The notes beneath the pieces were generated by a model. It saw nothing but the letters and a program-made list of their open reading frames with translations, searched no databases and had not been told where the DNA came from. DNA of 64,000 nt from JBDWFY01 sp965275915 (lineage in GTDB: Bacteria; Pseudomonadota; Alphaproteobacteria; Rhizobiales; Stappiaceae). Where the stretch lies: NCBI GenBank assembly GCA_965275915.1, contig CBDHYI010000008.1, positions 248,001 to 312,000 of the forward strand, read 5' to 3'. The position numbers and the translations under genes were made by a program. Shown one piece after another: positions 42,026 through 50,067 of the stretch (the first letter of the stretch is position 1; every line of letters starts with the position of its first letter).

Positions 42026-43341
42026 GTGGGTCCAAATCATCCGTTTATCTGCCGCGCATGCGGCCGCTCCCCACACGCCGCTCGGTCATCGTTTCAGTGC
42101 TGGATGTGGGCTCCAGCAAGATCTGCTGCGTGATCGCGCGCCTGACACCGGGTGAAAAAGAGACGGTTCTTCCCGGCCGCTCGCACACGATTGAAGTCCT
42201 GGGGTATGGCTATCAGAGATCGCGCGGTATCAAATCCGGCGTCGTGGTCGATCTGGATCATGCCGAACAGGCGGTTCGTCTTGCCGTTGACTCTGCGGAG
42301 CGCATGGCCGGGGTCACGGTCGAGTCGCTGATCGTCAACCTCACCTGCGGTCGTCTTCAGAGCGAAATTTTCTCTGCGGGCGTCAAGGTCGCGCGGGAAA
42401 CGGTTTCGGACGGTGATATTCAGAGAGTGCTTGGCGCGGGATCCATGCATTCGCTGGAGGACGGCCGTGCCGTGGTTCATGCTCTGCCGGTCTCTTATTC
42501 GCTTGACGGAAATCGCGGCATCCGGGATCCGCGCGAAATGATTGGCGGTCGGCTTGGCGTCGACATTCACGTTGTGACTGCTGACCTGCCGCCGGTGAGA
42601 AATCTTGAGTTGTGCATCAATCGCGGACATCTCCATGTCGAGACGCTGGTTGCGACCCCTTATGCCAGCGGCCTCTCATCTCTTGTCGACGATGAGGCCG
42701 AGTTGGGTGTTGCCTGCATTGACATGGGCGGTGGAACGACGTCGCTGAGCGTCTTTGTCGAACGGCAGATTGTGCATGCCGATGCGATCGCCGTCGGCGG
42801 GCAGCATGTGACAATGGATATCGCCAGGGGCCTGTCGACCCGCGTTCAGATTGCCGAGCGCATGAAAACCCTCAACGGTTCGACCCTGCCGGTGCAGGCC
42901 GACGATACCGACATTCTTACGATTCCGTCCCTCGAAGGGGACGATCCGGGTGAGCAACTGCCGCGCGGTGTCCTGACAAAGATTATCAAGCCGCGCGTTG
43001 AGGAGATTCTGGAACTCATGCGCGACCGCCTGAATGCGTCCGGTTTTGCCGGTCAGATCGGCAAGCGCGTGGTTCTGACCGGCGGCGCCAGCCAGTTGAC
43101 GGGAATGGCTGAGATGGCGCGCCGCGTGCTTGGTCGCAATGTGCGGCTTGGACGGCCTTTGGGGATCGCCGGGATGCCGGGAGCGGCCAAGGGCCCGGCT
43201 TTTTCGGCCGCGGTCGGCCTGCTGATTTATCCGCAGGTTGCGCAGATTGAACAATTTGAACCGAAGCGGACGCTGATCGGGCCCGCCTCGGGAGCAGGAT
43301 ACCTGAACCGCGTAGGACAATGGATCAGGGAAAGTTTCTGA
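42022..43341 (+). CDS. ftsA: Cell division protein FtsA
   Basis: This actin-like ATPase tethers FtsZ to the membrane. The 439-residue protein shows VSVLDVGSSKICCVIARLTP (phosphate 1, about 28-47), RSRGIKSGVVVDLDHAEQAV, the 1C-domain segment around SEIFSAGVKVARETVSDGDI, ACIDMGGGTTSLSVFVERQI (phosphate 2) and VVLTGGASQLTGM (adenosine motif). The amphipathic tail YLNRVGQWIRESF is the membrane-targeting helix. It overlaps the ftsQ stop. ftsZ starts 98 bp downstream. Confidence 0.96.
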   Translation: MSGSKSSVYLPRMRPLPTRRSVIVSVLDVGSSKICCVIARLTPGEKETVLPGRSHTIEVLGYGYQRSRGIKSGVVVDLDHAEQAVRLAVDSAERMAGVTVESLIVNLTCGRLQSEIFSAGVKVARETVSDGDIQRVLGAGSMHSLEDGRAVVHALPVSYSLDGNRGIRDPREMIGGRLGVDIHVVTADLPPVRNLELCINRGHLHVETLVATPYASGLSSLVDDEAELGVACIDMGGGTTSLSVFVERQIVHADAIAVGGQHVTMDIARGLSTRVQIAERMKTLNGSTLPVQADDTDILTIPSLEGDDPGEQLPRGVLTKIIKPRVEEILELMRDRLNASGFAGQIGKRVVLTGGASQLTGMAEMARRVLGRNVRLGRPLGIAGMPGAAKGPAFSAAVGLLIYPQVAQIEQFEPKRTLIGPASGAGYLNRVGQWIRESF

Positions 43342-43439
43342 TGGGGACAGGCGACATTGAAAAGAATTGCCCAAATCATCAGGTCGACGAAGGGAAGAAC
43401 AGCACATCAACCTGTGTGCAGGACCGACATGAGGATGTC

Positions 43440-45212
43440 ATGACCATTAACCTGAAAATGCCGGATATTACCGAGCTGAAGCCGCGTATTACGGTTTACG
43501 GCGTCGGTGGAGCGGGCGGCAATGCCGTCAACAACATGATTCAAACGGGCTTGCTGGGGTGCGACTTTGTCGTTGCAAACACCGATGCGCAGGCTCTTGC
43601 CTCCTCCCAGGCCGATCGCGTCATCCAGATGGGCGTGGATGCGACGGAAGGCCTTGGGGCCGGATCGCAGCCTGAAATCGGCCGGGCTGCCGCCGAAGAA
43701 GCGATCGACGAGATCAAGGATCATCTGTCCGGCGCTCATATGGTGTTCATCACCGCGGGCATGGGCGGCGGGACCGGAACAGGCGCCGCACCGGTGGTGG
43801 CGGAAGCTGCCCGGTCCATGGGTATCCTGACGGTCGGGGTGGTAACCAAGCCGTTCCATTTCGAAGGTCAGCGCCGGATGAAGATCGCCGAAGCGGGGAT
43901 CAGCGAACTGCAGGCCTGCGTCGACACGCTGATCGTCATTCCGAACCAGAACCTGTTCCGGATCGCCAATGACCGGACCACCTTTGCCGATGCCTTCTCG
44001 ATGGCTGACCAGGTTCTCTATTCGGGAGTCGCCTCCGTCACGGACCTGATGGTGAAGGAAGGGCTTATCAATCTCGACTTTGCCGACGTGCGCTCAGTTA
44101 TGCGCGCTATGGGCAAAGCGATGATGGGAACGGGCGAAGCATCCGGTGAAAACCGTGCCATGCAGGCCGCCGAGGCAGCGATAGCAAACCCGCTGCTTGA
44201 TGAAACATCCATGAAAGGCGCACGCGGTCTTCTGATTTCGATCTCCGGCGGCAGCGATCTGACCCTGTTTGAGGTTGATGAGGCTGCGACCCGCATTCGC
44301 GAAGAAGTGGATCCGGAAGCCAACATCATCCTGGGTGCGACATTCGATGAAAGCCTTGACGGCATTATCCGCGTATCGGTTGTGGCAACAGGCATCGACC
44401 GGATTGAACAGGATGAGCCTGCAACGACCAGCGAACCGGTGGTTGATCTGGCGACGCGCCTTAAAGGTGCAACCTCAGCCGCATCCAACGATGAAAACGT
44501 AAGCAAACCTGCCGAGGCCGCTGAGATGTCAGCCGCCGAACAGCTTGAGCAGGAACTGACGCTTCCGGAGACCGTTGCATCCGCAACCGACCCTGAAGTG
44601 ACCATCAGTGCCTATCAGAATCACGATATCGGTGCGGAAAAGGCTCTTGGCGTCGATCTTGAAGATGCGATGAAGTCGAGCGTCAGCGAAGAGGCTCCGG
44701 CTCAGGCCCCCTATATTCCACCGACTGCCGACGAACCGGCGGGCGGTCCGGCGCGGGTGCCGACGGTCGATGAGTTTCCCCCGATTGCACAGCGTGAGTA
44801 TCACGCGAAGGTACCGCCGGGAGCCCAGCAGCCGATGCAGGCTGCCCGTCCCGCTGCCCAGCCGCCGCGTCCCGCCACACAGCGAGTAAACGTTGTCGAA
44901 GAAAGTGACGAGCGCCGCCCGATGGGTCTCCTTCGCAGACTGGCGACCGGGCTCGGCCGCAAAGAAGGTGATGAAGTGCAGCCAACCGAAAACCGTCCGC
45001 CGCATATGGAACCGTCCATGGCGCCGCGCCGTCCGGCTCCGGCGCAAAATGCAGTGCCCGGACAGGACTTTGCACCGCGTCCCGCACAACGGCCGGCACC
45101 GGCTGAAAAGGCTGCAAGCGGTCATCTTGACCCGCATGGACGGCAGCCGCAAAAGCCGCTGGATGACGATCAGCTCGAGATCCCGGCCTTCCTGCGCAGG
45201 CAGTCAAACTGA
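43440..45212 (+). CDS. ftsZ: Cell division GTPase FtsZ
   Basis: The tubulin-like protein forms the Z ring. The start at 43440 has GAGG upstream and gives 590 residues; an in-frame extension back into ftsA lacks support. ITVYGVGGAGGNAVNNMIQT and the signature GMGGGTGTGAAP (107-118) bind GTP. LINLDFADVRSVM carries the T7-loop Asp and lies in the polymer interface. Residues about 320-575 form a long proline- and alanine-rich linker, far longer than in E. coli FtsZ (383 residues in total) but usual in Hyphomicrobiales. The C-terminal peptide DDDQLEIPAFLRRQSN binds FtsA. A terminator follows. Confidence 0.97.
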   Translation: MTINLKMPDITELKPRITVYGVGGAGGNAVNNMIQTGLLGCDFVVANTDAQALASSQADRVIQMGVDATEGLGAGSQPEIGRAAAEEAIDEIKDHLSGAHMVFITAGMGGGTGTGAAPVVAEAARSMGILTVGVVTKPFHFEGQRRMKIAEAGISELQACVDTLIVIPNQNLFRIANDRTTFADAFSMADQVLYSGVASVTDLMVKEGLINLDFADVRSVMRAMGKAMMGTGEASGENRAMQAAEAAIANPLLDETSMKGARGLLISISGGSDLTLFEVDEAATRIREEVDPEANIILGATFDESLDGIIRVSVVATGIDRIEQDEPATTSEPVVDLATRLKGATSAASNDENVSKPAEAAEMSAAEQLEQELTLPETVASATDPEVTISAYQNHDIGAEKALGVDLEDAMKSSVSEEAPAQAPYIPPTADEPAGGPARVPTVDEFPPIAQREYHAKVPPGAQQPMQAARPAAQPPRPATQRVNVVEESDERRPMGLLRRLATGLGRKEGDEVQPTENRPPHMEPSMAPRRPAPAQNAVPGQDFAPRPAQRPAPAEKAASGHLDPHGRQPQKPLDDDQLEIPAFLRRQSN

Positions 45213-45234
45213 CATTTTGGTCCTTCTTCCCTGG

Positions 45235-45270
45235 GGGCGGTTTGGGATTTTCTCGAACCGCCCTTTTTTT
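45235..45270 (+). terminator. Intrinsic terminator after ftsZ
   Basis: GGGCGGTT (45235-45242) pairs with AACCGCCC (45256-45263) around a 13-base loop and is followed by seven T residues, 22 bp past the ftsZ stop. It closes the dcw operon and separates it from lpxC. Confidence 0.88.
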
Positions 45271-45508
45271 GGGAAAAATTTATTAATTATATCAGTGCCT
45301 TAATTATTAATACTTTCGTTACAAACCGTAACAAAGCTTTATTTCACGCTTGGGTGATTCCCAATGTAAATTGCGACGCATGAACGGGGAAGAGTGATTT
45401 GAAATGTATGTGCAATCAAGCACATGGACGGAAAATCATTCTTGGGAATCGATAATGTGTCTTAGTGTGATTTCAGCCCCTGACACATTAACCAATCGGG
45501 GCTGATGA
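45271..45508. promoter_or_regulatory. Regulatory gap between ftsZ and lpxC with inverted repeats and GANTC sites
   Basis: Since the ftsZ terminator ends just before, lpxC must have its own promoter in this AT-rich stretch. Two small perfect inverted repeats are visible: GTTAC-AAACC-GTAAC (45318-45332) and TTGGG-TGATT-CCCAA (45350-45364). The second holds a GANTC site (45356-45360), and another GANTC lies at 45446-45450. GANTC is the target of the alphaproteobacterial CcrM methylase. I cannot place the -35 and -10 boxes with confidence. Confidence 0.4.
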
Positions 45509-46447
45509 ATGATCAAGCGCGGTATGCTACAGACAACGATAGCCGATGCCATTACGTTGAGCGGGATCGGCGTACATTCAGGCAAACCGGTTTCAGTTAC
45601 ACTCCACCCATCCGATGAAGACACCGGCATTATTTTTCAGCGTTCCGACGCTGGGCGGGAAGTGTCGGCGGATTGGAAGAATGTGACGTCGACGTCCCTG
45701 TGCACGGTTTTGGACGATCCGGCCGACAGCGGCGTTGCGACGGTCGAACATCTGATGGCTGCGTTGCGCGGTCTGGATATCGACAATGCCCTGGTTGAGC
45801 TTGAGGGGCATGAATTGCCGATTCTCGATGGAAGCTCCGCGCCGTTTGTGGATGCCATCGATCAGGTCGGCGTGCGTCGGCTGGATGAGCGGCGGCGCTT
45901 CCTCCGGGTGTTGAAGCCGATCAGGATCGAATCGAAGGACGGGTTCAGTGAACTGCGGCCATATGACGGAACACGGTTCGACGTGACGATCGATTTCGAC
46001 ACGCCGCTGATCGGCAGACAGAATTTCACGGCGGACATCACGCCGGACATCTTCCGCAAGCAGCTGGCCCGGGCCCGCACATTCGGGTACGTCAAGGATG
46101 TCGAGAAATTGTGGGCAATGGGATACCAGCTCGGCTCGTCGCTTGAGAACTCCATCGCTATCTCCGATGACACGGTTCTCAATCCGGAAGGGACGCGTTG
46201 GCCGGATGAGTTTGTGCGCCACAAGGCGCTTGATGCCCTTGGCGATCTCGCTTTGGCCGGCTTCCAGATCCTGGGTCTGTATCGGTCCTACAAAGCGGGC
46301 CATCGGATGAACCACGAGATCCTGCAGGCTCTGTTTGCGGACGATTATGCTTATGAAATCGTCGATGCACCGGTTCGCCGCGAAACGGGCCATGCGGAAA
46401 TCGGGGCCGGAATTGCCGTTGCGGCAATGGGTCCGAACGTTTCCTGA
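45509..46447 (+). CDS. lpxC: UDP-3-O-acyl-N-acetylglucosamine deacetylase
   Basis: This zinc enzyme makes the committed step of lipid A synthesis. The 312-residue protein has LQTTIADAITLSGIGVHSGK (about 7-26), VATVEHLMAALRGLDID with zinc ligand His81, LEGHELPILDGSSAPFVDAI, the ARTFGYVKDVEKLWAMG segment, HKALDALGDLALAG with the second His and Asp ligands, and the catalytic region KAGHRMNHEI. It usually follows ftsZ in proteobacteria, as here, but with its own terminator-bounded promoter region. A short hairpin (GGCAC-CGT-GTGCC, 46484-46496) after the gene lacks a T run. Confidence 0.96.
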   Translation: MIKRGMLQTTIADAITLSGIGVHSGKPVSVTLHPSDEDTGIIFQRSDAGREVSADWKNVTSTSLCTVLDDPADSGVATVEHLMAALRGLDIDNALVELEGHELPILDGSSAPFVDAIDQVGVRRLDERRRFLRVLKPIRIESKDGFSELRPYDGTRFDVTIDFDTPLIGRQNFTADITPDIFRKQLARARTFGYVKDVEKLWAMGYQLGSSLENSIAISDDTVLNPEGTRWPDEFVRHKALDALGDLALAGFQILGLYRSYKAGHRMNHEILQALFADDYAYEIVDAPVRRETGHAEIGAGIAVAAMGPNVS

Positions 46448-46723
46448 GGGCGGTTGACGCTGTAGCGGGGCTCTCTCCGTCAATTTGGCACCGTGTGCCT
46501 TAAAAAAGTTGTATTGAATAGGCAGATCAGGGTTTGGGCATGCTTATCCGCGAGTCCGCGAGCGTCGGCTCTCCGATTGTTTGACGGCCTCGCTCCAAGC
46601 GGGTAAATGCTTTCAGGGGATAAGGAAATAAAGGCCTGAATCCGAGTCCCGAGAGCGGGTCGAGCGGCTGTTATGCGCTTGGTCCCATGCGAACAGGCTG
46701 AATGGGCAAACAGGCTGGACAGA

Positions 46724-47563
46724 ATGTTGATGATGGTGAGTTTGCGTCAGATCGTGACAATCGCTGTGCTGGCGGGGGGGCTGGCTCTTGGCGGCTGCTT
46801 CGGTTCTTCGAAAGTTGACGAACTGGCGCTTGACGACACCCCGCCGGACCAACTCTATAACGAAGCGCTGGTGCTTAAGGCGCAGGGCGACCTGAAGTCG
46901 GCGAGCAAGAAGTTCGAAGATGTCGACAAGGCCCATCCCTATTCGCAATATGCGAAAAAGTCGCTGATTAATCTTGCCTACACAAACTATGCACGCGGCA
47001 AATATACCGATGCGATTAACGCGGCACGGCGCTTCGCCACGCTGTATCCGGGCAGTCCTGACTCCGCTTATGCGCTTTATATCGTCGGCAATTCCTACAT
47101 CCGGCAGATGCCCGACATTACACGCGACCAGAAGGTGACCTATAAAGCGTTCGAAGCGTTTAACGAGGTCATTCAGCGTTATCCCGACTCTGAGTATGTC
47201 GAAGACTCGAAGAAGAAAATCCGCGTCGCTCAGGATCAATTGGCAGGCAAGGAAATGCAGGTCGGGCGCTTTTATCTCAACAAGCGCAATTACATTGCTG
47301 CAATCAATCGCTTTAAGGTCGTGATCCAGACCTTCCAGACCACCCGGCATGTGGAAGAGGCCTTGGCCCGGACGTCCGAGGCCTACTATGCGCTTGGCGT
47401 TGTTCCTGAAGCGCAGACGGCGGCGGCAGTTCTGGGGCACAATTTCCCGGACAGTGCTTGGTATCAGGATTCCTACACCCTGTTGCAAAAGGGTGGGTAT
47501 GAGCCAAAAGAAGACAAGGGCAGCTGGATCAGTAAGGCATTTAACAGTATCAACGTGTTGTAA
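46724..47563 (+). CDS. bamD: Outer membrane assembly lipoprotein BamD
   Basis: This TPR lipoprotein of the BAM complex inserts outer membrane proteins. The start at 46724 gives 279 residues; two further in-frame ATGs follow within nine bases, and the ribosome site is weak. The signal peptide ends in a lipobox LALGGC with lipidated Cys25. YNEALVLKAQGDLKSASKKF and the helical repeats up to about residue 245 are the BamD TPR array, with DSAYALYIVGNSYIRQMPDI as a recognisable conserved stretch. The upstream gap of 276 bp after lpxC holds no gene. Confidence 0.94.
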   Translation: MLMMVSLRQIVTIAVLAGGLALGGCFGSSKVDELALDDTPPDQLYNEALVLKAQGDLKSASKKFEDVDKAHPYSQYAKKSLINLAYTNYARGKYTDAINAARRFATLYPGSPDSAYALYIVGNSYIRQMPDITRDQKVTYKAFEAFNEVIQRYPDSEYVEDSKKKIRVAQDQLAGKEMQVGRFYLNKRNYIAAINRFKVVIQTFQTTRHVEEALARTSEAYYALGVVPEAQTAAAVLGHNFPDSAWYQDSYTLLQKGGYEPKEDKGSWISKAFNSINVL

Positions 47564-47590
47564 CCCGAAGGCCCACACCTTGAGACGTCC

Positions 47591-49261
47591 ATGCTTGCTG
47601 CCCTGTCAATCCGTGACATTGTCCTCATTGACCGCCTGGATCTGGACTTTTCCGATGGAATGAGCGTCCTTACCGGAGAAACCGGTGCGGGCAAATCCAT
47701 ATTGCTGGATTCCATGACGCTTGCGCTTGGCGGACGCGGCGACGCGGGGCTTGTGCGGCACGGCCAGATGCAGGGCCAGATTACCGCCGTTTTTGATATC
47801 CCCGGCGATCATCCCGTTCGGATCCTCCTGCGGAACAACGACATCGATGATGATGGCGATGTGATTCTGCGGCGTATCCAAAGCGCGGACGGACGCACCC
47901 GCGCCTATGTCAACGACCAACCGGTCAGTGCTTCGCTGTTAAGGCAAATCGGGACAAGCCTGGTTGAGATTCATGGACAGCATGACGACCGGGCCCTGAT
48001 CGATCCGGCGACCCATCGTCTACTGCTTGATGCCTATGGCGGTCTTGAAGGCCTGGCGCAGGAGGTGGCCGACGCCTGGCACGCTGTTCGGACCGCGGAA
48101 AAGGATCTGGACAGTCAGCGCAGCCGGATCGAAACGGCCCGAAAGGAAGCGGACTATCTGCGCAGCTCTGTTTTGGAACTCTCAGGTCTTGCGCCGCAAC
48201 CCGGCGAGGAGGAGGACCTGGCCGTTCGCCGACAGCGCATGATGCAGGTGGAAAAAGTCGCCACCGACATTGCCGATGCCAACGAGAGTCTCAATGGACC
48301 GGCCTCGCCCGTCCCCGAATTGGCAAGCACTTTGCGCCGATTGGAGCGTAAAGCGGATCAATCCGGCGATTTGCTGACGGCGTCGATTGAGAATCTGGCC
48401 CGTGCCCTCGATTATCTCGAAGAGGCCCGATCCGGACTCGAGGATGCGTTGCGCGCGACGGAATTCGACCCGGGTTTGCTTGAGCAGACAGAGGAGCGCC
48501 TGTTTGCGTTGCGGGCCGCAGGACGAAAATTTTCCGTTGCGGTTGACGACCTTCCGGCTCTTTGCGCTCAGATGAACAAGGATCTTTCCGATCTTGACGC
48601 CGGTGAAGAGAAACTGGCGGCCCTGGAAGCCGCCGTTGAACGGGCCCGTACGGCCTATGATGAGAAGGCCGCTGAGTTGAGCGGCAAAAGAAAGCACACC
48701 GCAGGGAGCCTCGAAAAGGTTGTCGCGGAAGAACTGCCCGACCTCAAACTGGAAAGGGCGCGGTTTGTCATTGAAATCGGCAGCGATCCTCAAAAGCCGT
48801 CGGCTGATGGAATAGACCAGATTGAGTTCTGGGTACAGACCAACCCGGGTACCCGTGCCGGACCGATGATGAAGGTTGCATCCGGTGGTGAACTCTCACG
48901 TTTCCTGCTGGCCCTCAAGGTGGCTCTGGCAGACAAGGGCTCTGCGCCGACCCTTGTTTTTGACGAGATCGACACCGGTGTGGGCGGGGCTGTTGCAGAG
49001 GCAATCGGGTTGCGGCTCTCACGCCTTGCAAACAAAGTTCAGGTTTTGACGGTGACACACGCACCTCAGGTGGCGGCCCGGGCATCGGGTCATTTTCTGA
49101 TTTCCAAAGAGCCGGTGGACAAAGAGCGCGTGGCGACAAAGGTAGCCCGCATCGACAGCGACGCTCGAAAAGAGGAAATAGCGCGCATGCTGGCCGGGGC
49201 CGTCATCACGGATGAAGCCCGCGCCGCCGCGGAGCGTCTGATCTCAGATCACGCAGCATAA
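47591..49261 (+). CDS. recN: DNA repair protein RecN
   Basis: This SMC-like ATPase acts in recombinational repair of double-strand breaks. The 556-residue protein has the Walker A loop LTGETGAGKSILLDSMTLAL (about 27-46), the QISLVEIHGQHD-type segment (IGTSLVEIHGQHDDRALIDP), a central coiled coil (about 150-360) rich in Glu, Lys and Ala, the signature MKVASGGELSRFLLALKVAL, and Walker B TLVFDEIDTGVGGAVAEAIG. VTHAPQVAARASGHFLISK follows. It starts 27 bp after bamD, a pairing frequent in alphaproteobacteria. Confidence 0.96.
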   Translation: MLAALSIRDIVLIDRLDLDFSDGMSVLTGETGAGKSILLDSMTLALGGRGDAGLVRHGQMQGQITAVFDIPGDHPVRILLRNNDIDDDGDVILRRIQSADGRTRAYVNDQPVSASLLRQIGTSLVEIHGQHDDRALIDPATHRLLLDAYGGLEGLAQEVADAWHAVRTAEKDLDSQRSRIETARKEADYLRSSVLELSGLAPQPGEEEDLAVRRQRMMQVEKVATDIADANESLNGPASPVPELASTLRRLERKADQSGDLLTASIENLARALDYLEEARSGLEDALRATEFDPGLLEQTEERLFALRAAGRKFSVAVDDLPALCAQMNKDLSDLDAGEEKLAALEAAVERARTAYDEKAAELSGKRKHTAGSLEKVVAEELPDLKLERARFVIEIGSDPQKPSADGIDQIEFWVQTNPGTRAGPMMKVASGGELSRFLLALKVALADKGSAPTLVFDEIDTGVGGAVAEAIGLRLSRLANKVQVLTVTHAPQVAARASGHFLISKEPVDKERVATKVARIDSDARKEEIARMLAGAVITDEARAAAERLISDHAA

Positions 49262-49385
49262 GGCGGCAACGGGTTTTCATGTTGGACTTCGTGTATCCCT
49301 GAACGCTGCACTGTTTTTGCAACGGTGTCCGTAACGCCCGGGGAACGCGCGTTTACTTTGCCAACCTGCGGTCCCCGTTTCGCTT

Positions 49386-49829
49386 TCAATGTTGCGTCTG
49401 CAACGTGACTTTCAATTTGCTTAGCAATGAAATCAGCGTGTTGACGGCTTCCGGGGATATATGGAGCTGTCCATTGACTTCCGCCGGGATATGGGCGGAC
49501 TTGATCCGCATGGCATGACCGCGCGGCGTCAGTTCGAGGATCAGCTGCCGCTCATCCTTCGGATTTCTCCGTCTTGTAATCAGCTTCAGCTTTTCCAGCC
49601 GTTTGACAATGGGCGTTACGGTCGGGCTTTCCAGTTCCATCCGTTCCGCCAGTGCTTTAACGGTAATGCCGTCTTCTTCCCACAAGGCAAGCATTGCCAG
49701 ATATTGTGGGAAAGTCAGACCGATTTCTTCGAGTAGCGGCTTGTAGCATCGCGTAAATGCATGAGATGTTGCATAGACTGCGAAACCGATTTGATGATCA
49801 AGCGAGAAGGGGTTTTTCTCTTCAATCAT
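49386..49829 (-). CDS. OhrR-like MarR-family regulator lacking the N-terminal redox cysteine
   Basis: The 147-residue protein aligns by eye with OhrR, the organic hydroperoxide sensor: YKPLLEEIGLTFPQYLAMLA (about 29-48), then LESPTVTPIVKRLEKLKLIT as recognition helix and RRRNPKDERQLILELTPRG as wing. OhrR proteins have a peroxide-reactive Cys in the N-terminal helix in a NQLCFALY-type context. Here the same place reads HQIGFAVY, with Gly for Cys, and a single Cys comes later in FTRCYKP (Cys28). It may therefore sense something else. No ohr gene is adjacent. AGGAGG precedes the ATG, and an inverted repeat lies at 49846-49860. Confidence 0.85.
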   Translation of the reverse strand: MIEEKNPFSLDHQIGFAVYATSHAFTRCYKPLLEEIGLTFPQYLAMLALWEEDGITVKALAERMELESPTVTPIVKRLEKLKLITRRRNPKDERQLILELTPRGHAMRIKSAHIPAEVNGQLHISPEAVNTLISLLSKLKVTLQTQH

Positions 49830-49845
49830 GTGCGCCTCCTTTTCG

Positions 49846-49860
49846 CCCTAACACTTAGGG
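49846..49860. promoter_or_regulatory. Inverted repeat CCCTAA-CAC-TTAGGG, candidate autoregulatory operator
   Basis: A perfect 6-3-6 inverted repeat lies 17 bp upstream of the MarR-type start codon, just before its ribosome site. A dimer of the regulator could bind here and block its own expression. The 207 bases between it and the ligA start hold no gene. Confidence 0.45.
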
Positions 49861-50067
49861 TACTCATTACTCATGGGAAAGCGGAATGAGATATTATAGT
49901 TAAACAGAGATTTGTCCAGTCTTACATAGTTGAATGAAGTTTTGTTGATGTGCAACAGATTGGTAGATCACGAAAACGGCAATAGTTTGAATCGATGCAC
50001 TTGACCGTTTCGAGTTCTTGGGCAATCTGCGAACGAAATGTTTCGGCTATATTTACGGGGTCCAGAC

